Positions 7,060 to 10,753 of a stretch of 10,753 nucleotides of DNA are shown here, piece after piece (the stretch's first letter is position 1; every line of letters begins with the position of its first letter). Source of the DNA: Candidatus Heimdallarchaeota archaeon (GTDB lineage: Archaea; Asgardarchaeota; Heimdallarchaeia; Heimdallarchaeales; Heimdallarchaeaceae). The DNA is taken from assembly GCA_016839875.1 (NCBI GenBank), contig JAEOTK010000145.1, positions 1 to 10,753 of the forward strand, in the 5' to 3' direction. Both the position numbers and the translations under genes were made by a program. The notes beneath the pieces were generated by a model that saw only the letters and a list, made by a program, of their open reading frames with translations, did no database searches and was not told the DNA's origin.

Positions 7060-8045
7060 TTTACTTCTACATCATCTGGTCTAAAATGTTGATCAACTAG
7101 TGTGTCCTCAAATTTTGTTTTGTTACCTGCTTTTTGCATGAGTAAACCTAGCCAAGCTATCATTACTCCATTATCAATTGCTAAATCAGCTTTTAATCCT
7201 ACAAAAGATGCATCATGAGATTCTGCCATTACTTGCAACATCTCTTTCAATCGATTATTAGACGCAACTCCTCCGGTTACAAGAACTTCAGATTTCTTTG
7301 TATGAGCAAGAGCTCGTTCTGTTACTTCAACCAACATAGCGAATACTGTTTCTTGTAAACTAAAAGACAAATCATTGATATTGAATTCATTCTTTTCAAG
7401 TAATCTTGTAACATGTGTGAGTATTCCAGAAAACGATACATCCATTCCTTTGATAACATAGGGAATAGGGATGTAATCTTTCCCTTTCAAAGCATTAAGT
7501 TCTATCACTCGACCCATTGGCATTTCTTGATCACTCAGTCCAGCATTTCTCCCAAATACATCTAAACAGTTTCCAACAGGAATATCTATGGTTTCACCAA
7601 AAACACGATATCTTCTTTCAGAAAAAGCTAAAACCTGTGTATTCCCACCACTAACATACAAACATACAGGGTCAGACAGATCACCAACAAGATTTCCGAT
7701 TTCAATGTGAGCAATCGGATGGTTTACTGCCATAAGAGGAATTTTCAATGATAAGGAGAGAGTTCTCGCAGCTACTGCTCCAATTCTCAAACATGGTCCT
7801 AATCCTGGTCCTCTTGTAAAAGAGATCAAATCAATCTGTGATGTTTTTAATGAAGCTTCTTCAAATGCTTCGTCAATGGCTTGAGCCATATGAGTAGAAT
7901 GAAATTCTGAGGCTTCTCTAGGATGAATTCCACTACCATGGGGGGGTTTGTATGTTTTTCTAACATTTGCTAAAACATCACCATCATCATTGATAATACC
8001 GATGCCAAGTTTGTCAGCAGAACATTCAATTCCTAAAGATCTCAT
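7050..8045 (-). CDS. kae1: Kae1 (TsaD family), tRNA t6A threonylcarbamoyltransferase of KEOPS
   Basis: Kae1 transfers the threonylcarbamoyl group from threonylcarbamoyl-AMP to A37 of tRNA within KEOPS. This copy has 331 residues, full length for archaeal Kae1 without a Bud32 fusion. Visible family marks are LGIECSADK (4-12), the metal-binding NHPIAHIE (108-115) with H109 and H113, YVSGGNTQVL (130-139), the IDIPVGNCLDVFGR block (153-166), MDVSFSGIL (201-209), VTGGVASNNRL (256-266), DNGVMIAW (291-298) with the ligand Asp, and HFRPDDV (320-326). The ATG at 8045 is preceded by a weak AGG and by a TATA-like TTTTTAAAG near 8071, which suggests a leaderless or short-leader transcript. The radical SAM gene overlaps its 3' end by 10 nt. 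Its partner Bud32 lies beyond that gene on the opposite strand. Pcc1 and Cgi121 are not in view. Confidence 0.95.
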   Translation of the reverse strand: MRSLGIECSADKLGIGIINDDGDVLANVRKTYKPPHGSGIHPREASEFHSTHMAQAIDEAFEEASLKTSQIDLISFTRGPGLGPCLRIGAVAARTLSLSLKIPLMAVNHPIAHIEIGNLVGDLSDPVCLYVSGGNTQVLAFSERRYRVFGETIDIPVGNCLDVFGRNAGLSDQEMPMGRVIELNALKGKDYIPIPYVIKGMDVSFSGILTHVTRLLEKNEFNINDLSFSLQETVFAMLVEVTERALAHTKKSEVLVTGGVASNNRLKEMLQVMAESHDASFVGLKADLAIDNGVMIAWLGLLMQKAGNKTKFEDTLVDQHFRPDDVEVNWR

Positions 8046-8066
8046 TATATGAACCTAATTTTTTTT

Positions 8067-8099
8067 CTTTAAAAACATGTTTTTAGATAATATTTAATA
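8067..8099. promoter_or_regulatory. Divergent promoter region between kae1 and the 8124 gene, with a 16-bp palindrome
   Basis: A perfect palindrome TAAAAACATGTTTTTA lies at 8070-8085. On the minus strand its right arm forms TTTTTAAAG (8075-8067), about 26 nt before the Kae1 ATG. On the plus strand TATTTAAT (8091-8098) lies about 30 nt before the ATG at 8124. Both genes would then have very short leaders. The palindrome may be an operator acting on both genes or simply the result of opposed TATA-like elements. Confidence 0.4.
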
Positions 8100-8123
8100 C
8101 TCTCTCATGCTATTACCTTCTTA

Positions 8124-9038
8124 ATGCCTCCACTAGTACAAAACACATACATATGGGAGAAAAAGCAGAGGTCGTATGGGAGAAAGAATCAAGAAATGGG
8201 AAATATCATTTCCATGTTTTTCTTGTTTGCATATTTTCTAATTTATGTATTTACAATATCCGGAAAGTTCTATCCAATCCTTAGAACTACAGATATCAAT
8301 TGGTTGGGACAGATAAGTGGAATAGTTCGCACACTAGGATATATAACTGAGCAATGGTGGTTGATATTCATTCTATTCTTTGTTTCCTTAGTGCTTTGTT
8401 TTGTACTTATTTTATTATTAACAAGAACAAGTATTGATAGCTTTCGAACATATGTTGAATATCTGAGTAATGACATAAGAAAAATGCAGAAAACAGAAAT
8501 CATAAAACAACTTCTTGTAGATATTGCAAAAATAGCTTCTACTTCGATTCTAATCTTTGTTGTAGTAGAAATTATCGTTATGGGGGTCAGTTCACTTATG
8601 CTGCTTTTTATCCTACCCGTAATCCTTAATGTAACAGAAAACACTCTTGGGATTGTCTACGTAGTTTTACTCATTTCCCACATTGTTTTTCTACCTATTG
8701 TTTTGTTTTTTTATCAATTCTTCCTAAGAAAAAGAATGACAACAATAATAGCTACAGATATTAACGAATTTCTAACAGAGAGTGGAGAAGTAGATTTGGA
8801 GAAATGGAGAGCACGAACTTGGGGAAAGAAATCATACACCTATGATTGGGATACAGATGAGCATATTCCTATTACGTGCTTTGCATGTGGAGCTGTTATC
8901 TCAAGTAACCTAACAGAATGTCCCATATGTCAAGCAGATCTTGTATCCGAATTCGAAGAAATAATTACTGACTATGAAGTAGAAGAAAAGGCTGAGAAGA
9001 AAGGGAAAGGAAGTAAAGCAAAGAAATCATCAAATTGA
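8124..9038 (+). CDS. Four-TM membrane protein with a zinc ribbon and Lys-rich tail
   Basis: This is a 304-residue protein of unrecognised family. Hydrophobic segments lie at about 27-46, 79-100, 140-168 and 176-200. The loop from about 100 to 138 is polar and helical. After the last segment comes a soluble part (about 205-250), then a zinc ribbon with C252-x2-C255 and C266-x2-C269, an acidic stretch (275-290) and a Lys/Ser-rich tail. With four TM segments both ends would be on the same side, by charge the cytoplasm. An ATG at 8196 (residue 25, just before the first TM segment) is a possible alternative start. The first ATG is kept because a TATA-like element lies about 30 nt upstream. It diverges from Kae1, and its last 9 nt overlap the convergent B-box gene. 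The ribbon-plus-TM plan resembles the 1577-2221 protein in outline, but I see no clear sequence relationship. Confidence 0.75.
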   Translation: MPPLVQNTYIWEKKQRSYGRKNQEMGNIISMFFLFAYFLIYVFTISGKFYPILRTTDINWLGQISGIVRTLGYITEQWWLIFILFFVSLVLCFVLILLLTRTSIDSFRTYVEYLSNDIRKMQKTEIIKQLLVDIAKIASTSILIFVVVEIIVMGVSSLMLLFILPVILNVTENTLGIVYVVLLISHIVFLPIVLFFYQFFLRKRMTTIIATDINEFLTESGEVDLEKWRARTWGKKSYTYDWDTDEHIPITCFACGAVISSNLTECPICQADLVSEFEEIITDYEVEEKAEKKGKGSKAKKSSN

Positions 9039-9302
9039 CGAAACTATAATTGTTGCAGTAATGGTCCCTATAACCAGAACAAGTAATGTACCAGAAATAA
9101 AGGCATTCTTAATTTTCGCTCTCCTCAAGCACCTTGGACAATAGTTCATTTGTTGTACATCTTTTTTTTGAGGAAGAAACAGAGAAGATATTGCATTCGT
9201 ATGGAAATATTTCTCTGTACAATCATGACAAATAAACCGCCCACAGTTTTCACACTCTTTGAACGCTTCCTTTGTTTCATGTATATAGCAGTACTTTGTC
9301 AT
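9030..9302 (-). CDS. Small B-box-like zinc-finger protein with a C-terminal TM anchor
   Basis: This 90-residue protein opens with a B-box-like metal site: C5-x2-H8, C17-x2-C20, C25-x2-C28 and H34. A further YCPRC pair (C55, C58) follows. A single hydrophobic segment at about 69-88 ends the protein, as in a tail-anchored topology with the zinc domain in the cytoplasm. B-box zinc fingers usually mediate protein-protein contacts, and short prokaryotic B-box/TM proteins exist without an assigned role. The ATG lies 15 nt downstream of the closing stem of the C/D box RNA candidate, so the two may share a transcript. Its 3' end overlaps the four-TM zinc-ribbon gene by 9 nt. Nothing here names a partner. 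Confidence 0.8.
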   Translation of the reverse strand: MTKYCYIHETKEAFKECENCGRFICHDCTEKYFHTNAISSLFLPQKKDVQQMNYCPRCLRRAKIKNAFISGTLLVLVIGTITATIIVSSI

Positions 9303-9317
9303 TGTAAGTCACTATAA

Positions 9318-9374
9318 AGCCTCAGCCAAAAGTCGATCATCAACTATCAGGTCGTTGCAACTACATCATTGGCT
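9318..9374 (-). ncRNA. C/D box sRNA candidate (2'-O-methylation guide)
   Basis: In the gap between two minus-strand genes, reading the minus strand, all four boxes occur in order: C AUGAUGU (9369-9363), D' CUGA (9350-9347), C' UUGAUGA (9343-9337) and D CUGA (9325-9322). The guide before D' is 12 nt (9362-9351), the D'-C' spacer is 3 nt and the guide before D is 11 nt (9336-9326), all normal for archaeal C/D sRNAs bound by L7Ae, Nop5 and fibrillarin. AGCC (9374-9371) and GGCU (9321-9318) can form a closing stem next to the C/D kink-turn. C and C' each differ from RUGAUGA at one end base, but the UGAUG core is intact. By the box-plus-five rule the predicted targets are the fifth base (U) of GUCGUUGCAACU and the fifth base (A) of CCAAAAGUCGA. 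I cannot confirm these in an rRNA or tRNA here. Confidence 0.75.
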
Positions 9375-9392
9375 GGTATCAATTATTTTTTT

Positions 9393-9402
9393 GTTTTTAA
9401 AG
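9393..9402 (-). promoter_or_regulatory. TATA box for the C/D sRNA
   Basis: CTTTAAAAAC on the minus strand, centred near 9398, lies about 25 nt upstream of the sRNA closing stem at 9374. This is the expected archaeal TATA-to-start spacing, so the RNA may have its own start. The same start could also serve the B-box gene downstream. Confidence 0.5.
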
Positions 9403-9410
9403 ACTTACTA

Positions 9411-10307
9411 TTAAAGGGAAACAAGAGAAACGATTTTTTCAACAACGAGCTTCCTTACTTCATGAATTGTAGATTTTCCTCTTACAGATTCGATCAAAGG
9501 GAGATTTCTTATTTTTGTTTCTTCTATCAGATGCTCGTTAATCTTGCGAATGTTTTCAAAGTGTTCTAATAAGTCCTCTTTTTCTTGGGTATATTGTGCG
9601 CTTAGATTTTCTTTATGTAAGGATTCATCTTGCACAGATATTGTCAGATATAATACATTTGGTTTGGATAAAATTTTTTCATCAAAAAATGCAGGAATTA
9701 GATGTTCTCCTTCAACAATGATAGAAACCGACTCAGTTTCAGCTCTAGTTAAAATTGCATCAACACCTATGTTTACATATTTAGAATGACTCTCAAAACC
9801 AAGTATTACTTCTTCAAACCTACTACTATATATTGGTCGAAGGGTTTGATATGCACGATAAGATGGAGCGTGTAGCTCCGGCATTACATCTGCAGATAAC
9901 ACTTTTCTAAGTACATCCCGAACCACATCAGTTCCTACAACATGTTGAATTCCAAGATCTCCTGCTATATTTCTGGACAATGTACTTTTACCAACACCAA
10001 TTGCTCCTGCAATTAGAATCCATAATGGTTTTTGAGCTCGTCTCCAATTTTCAACTAGTTGATATTCTTCAGCAGATTTCCTGCTATAGGTTGCTTCAAG
10101 ATTTTCAAAAACGATTTTGTCAAGTTCTTCTTTTAGGATGATTTCTTTTTCAAGTTTCAATAGATCATTATGAACTTGCATTGAGAACTCATATCCTTCA
10201 GATATAGGAAAACCGATTAATTCTAACTTCTTAGCTAATATTCCTCTTGAAAACAGCTGTTTTGTTCTATCTTGTATGTAAAGTTGGTCTTCCTTCTCCA
10301 TAATCAT
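9411..10307 (-). CDS. 2-phosphoglycerate kinase-like P-loop protein
   Basis: This 298-residue protein has the layout of the archaeal 2-phosphoglycerate kinase family, whose founding members make 2,3-bisphosphoglycerate on the way to the compatible solute cyclic 2,3-diphosphoglycerate. Residues about 10-75 are an ATP-cone-like regulatory domain (LFSRGILAKKLELIGF at 18-33). The kinase domain then starts with the Walker A motif GAIGVGKST (101-109). It is followed by the family segments VVGTDVVRDVLR (123-134), MPELHAPSYRAYQTL (142-156), a GFESHSKYVNIGVDAILTRA block (170-189) and SIIVEGEHLIP (195-205). The cyclase partner is not in view, so the substrate remains inferred from family. It begins ATG-ATT-ATG; either Met could initiate. 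It diverges from a paralogue at 10395 across an 87-nt gap. Confidence 0.8.
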   Translation of the reverse strand: MIMEKEDQLYIQDRTKQLFSRGILAKKLELIGFPISEGYEFSMQVHNDLLKLEKEIILKEELDKIVFENLEATYSRKSAEEYQLVENWRRAQKPLWILIAGAIGVGKSTLSRNIAGDLGIQHVVGTDVVRDVLRKVLSADVMPELHAPSYRAYQTLRPIYSSRFEEVILGFESHSKYVNIGVDAILTRAETESVSIIVEGEHLIPAFFDEKILSKPNVLYLTISVQDESLHKENLSAQYTQEKEDLLEHFENIRKINEHLIEETKIRNLPLIESVRGKSTIHEVRKLVVEKIVSLVSL

Positions 10308-10326
10308 TCCACAGTGTTGTTCTCAA

Positions 10327-10360
10327 TTAAATACATTATACTTGTTATCTGTTTAAAAGT
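10327..10360. promoter_or_regulatory. Divergent promoter elements of the two 2PGK-like genes
   Basis: On the minus strand GTATTTAA (10334-10327) lies 20-27 nt before the ATG at 10307. On the plus strand GTTTAAAAG (10351-10359) lies 36-44 nt before the ATG at 10395, predicting a leader of about 14 nt. Both are TATA-like elements in an otherwise featureless AT-rich gap. Confidence 0.35.
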
Positions 10361-10394
10361 TACCTTTTTAGATACGTGTACCAATTGATATCTA

Positions 10395-10753
10395 ATGAAC
10401 AGCGATCATCCTAATGGTTTTCTGAAAATTAAATCCAAGAGAGATAAATTCGAATATTTCTCAAAAGGGATTTTATCTTCAAAATTAACTTCTATTGGGA
10501 TGAATGCAAATCTAGCTTTAGATGTAGCTAACCACGTAGAATCCGAGGTTAGTTCAGACTCAGAACCTATTTCCAAAAAAAGATTGATTAAAGTTATTAC
10601 TACTGAAGTAGAGAAAATTGATAAACGTTTAGCAGAGCGCTATAAGGTATATGAAGGGGATGAAAAGTATAAGCCAATCATAATCTTACTAGCAGGAGTT
10701 CCAGGTATTGGAAAAAGCACTTTATCTTCCAGATTATCTCAGAAATTAGAGAT
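10395..10753 (+). CDS. Second 2-phosphoglycerate kinase-like protein (3' truncated by window)
   Basis: From the ATG at 10395 the frame is open to the right edge, giving 119 codons. Residues 22-35 (FSKGILSSKLTSIG) match the ATP-cone-like start of the divergent neighbour (FSRGILAKKLELIG at 19-32). The Walker A motif GVPGIGKSTL falls at residues 101-110, the same numbering as in that neighbour. The spacing between the two blocks is therefore conserved although most of the sequence between them is not. The first 18 residues are polar and Lys-rich. This is a diverged paralogue, not a recent duplicate. The rest of the kinase domain is off the edge, so substrate residues cannot be judged. Confidence 0.75.
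   Translation, partial: MNSDHPNGFLKIKSKRDKFEYFSKGILSSKLTSIGMNANLALDVANHVESEVSSDSEPISKKRLIKVITTEVEKIDKRLAERYKVYEGDEKYKPIIILLAGVPGIGKSTLSSRLSQKLE

Noticed and set aside
8270..8644. 124-codon minus-strand frame inside the four-TM gene
   Set aside because: It is an antisense shadow of the hydrophobic segments; the plus-strand frame has TM and zinc-ribbon logic.
9369..9569. 66-codon plus-strand frame starting near the sRNA
   Set aside because: Most of it is antisense to the 3' end of the 2PGK-like gene, and it has no RBS.
1..10753. CRISPR arrays, insertion sequences, tRNA or rRNA genes
   Set aside because: No regularly spaced repeats, transposase frames, terminal inverted repeats or tRNA-like cloverleaf segments were seen.

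Overview
The window is AT-rich and densely coded. It is clearly archaeal: it carries separate Kae1 and Bud32 genes of the KEOPS tRNA-modification complex, a HypE/PurM-like protein of archaeal type, 2-phosphoglycerate-kinase-like P-loop proteins, TATA-type promoter elements and a C/D box guide RNA candidate. Three proteins with a shared roadblock-like C-terminal module, at least one with a longin-like N-terminus, suggest an Asgard (Promethearchaeota) archaeon, because those archaea have many small-GTPase-partner roadblock and longin proteins. The Asgard placement is inference and I cannot name the lineage.

Left third (1-3961): the basic C-terminal tail of an unidentified protein runs off the left edge. 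It is followed by a cluster of three paralogues (428-1561 +, 2239-2820 -, 3005-3961 +). Each ends in a module of about 120 residues with an alpha-beta-beta-alpha-beta-beta-beta-alpha pattern, but each has a different N-terminal part. A two-TM zinc-ribbon protein (1577-2221) sits between the first two.

Middle (about 4037-8045): a HypE/AIR-synthase-like protein is followed after 1 nt by Bud32. Bud32 converges, with an 11-nt tail overlap, on a minus-strand pair in which Kae1 overlaps a radical SAM protein with a B12-binding-like N-terminus. The radical SAM gene is therefore probably translationally coupled to Kae1, which hints at a role near tRNA modification.

Right third (8046-10753): Kae1 diverges from a four-TM zinc-ribbon membrane protein. 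That gene converges, with a 9-nt overlap, on a 90-residue B-box-like zinc-finger protein with a C-terminal TM segment. Just upstream of the small gene, on the same minus strand, is a well-formed C/D box sRNA candidate (9318-9374). It has all four boxes, 12- and 11-nt guides, a closing stem and a TATA element about 25 nt upstream. Next comes a 2-phosphoglycerate-kinase-like gene (9411-10307, -) and, diverging from it, a second paralogue of the same family cut by the right edge (10395-10753, +).

No tRNA, rRNA, CRISPR array, insertion sequence or phage signal was seen. The longest gene-free stretch is 184 nt (2821-3004).
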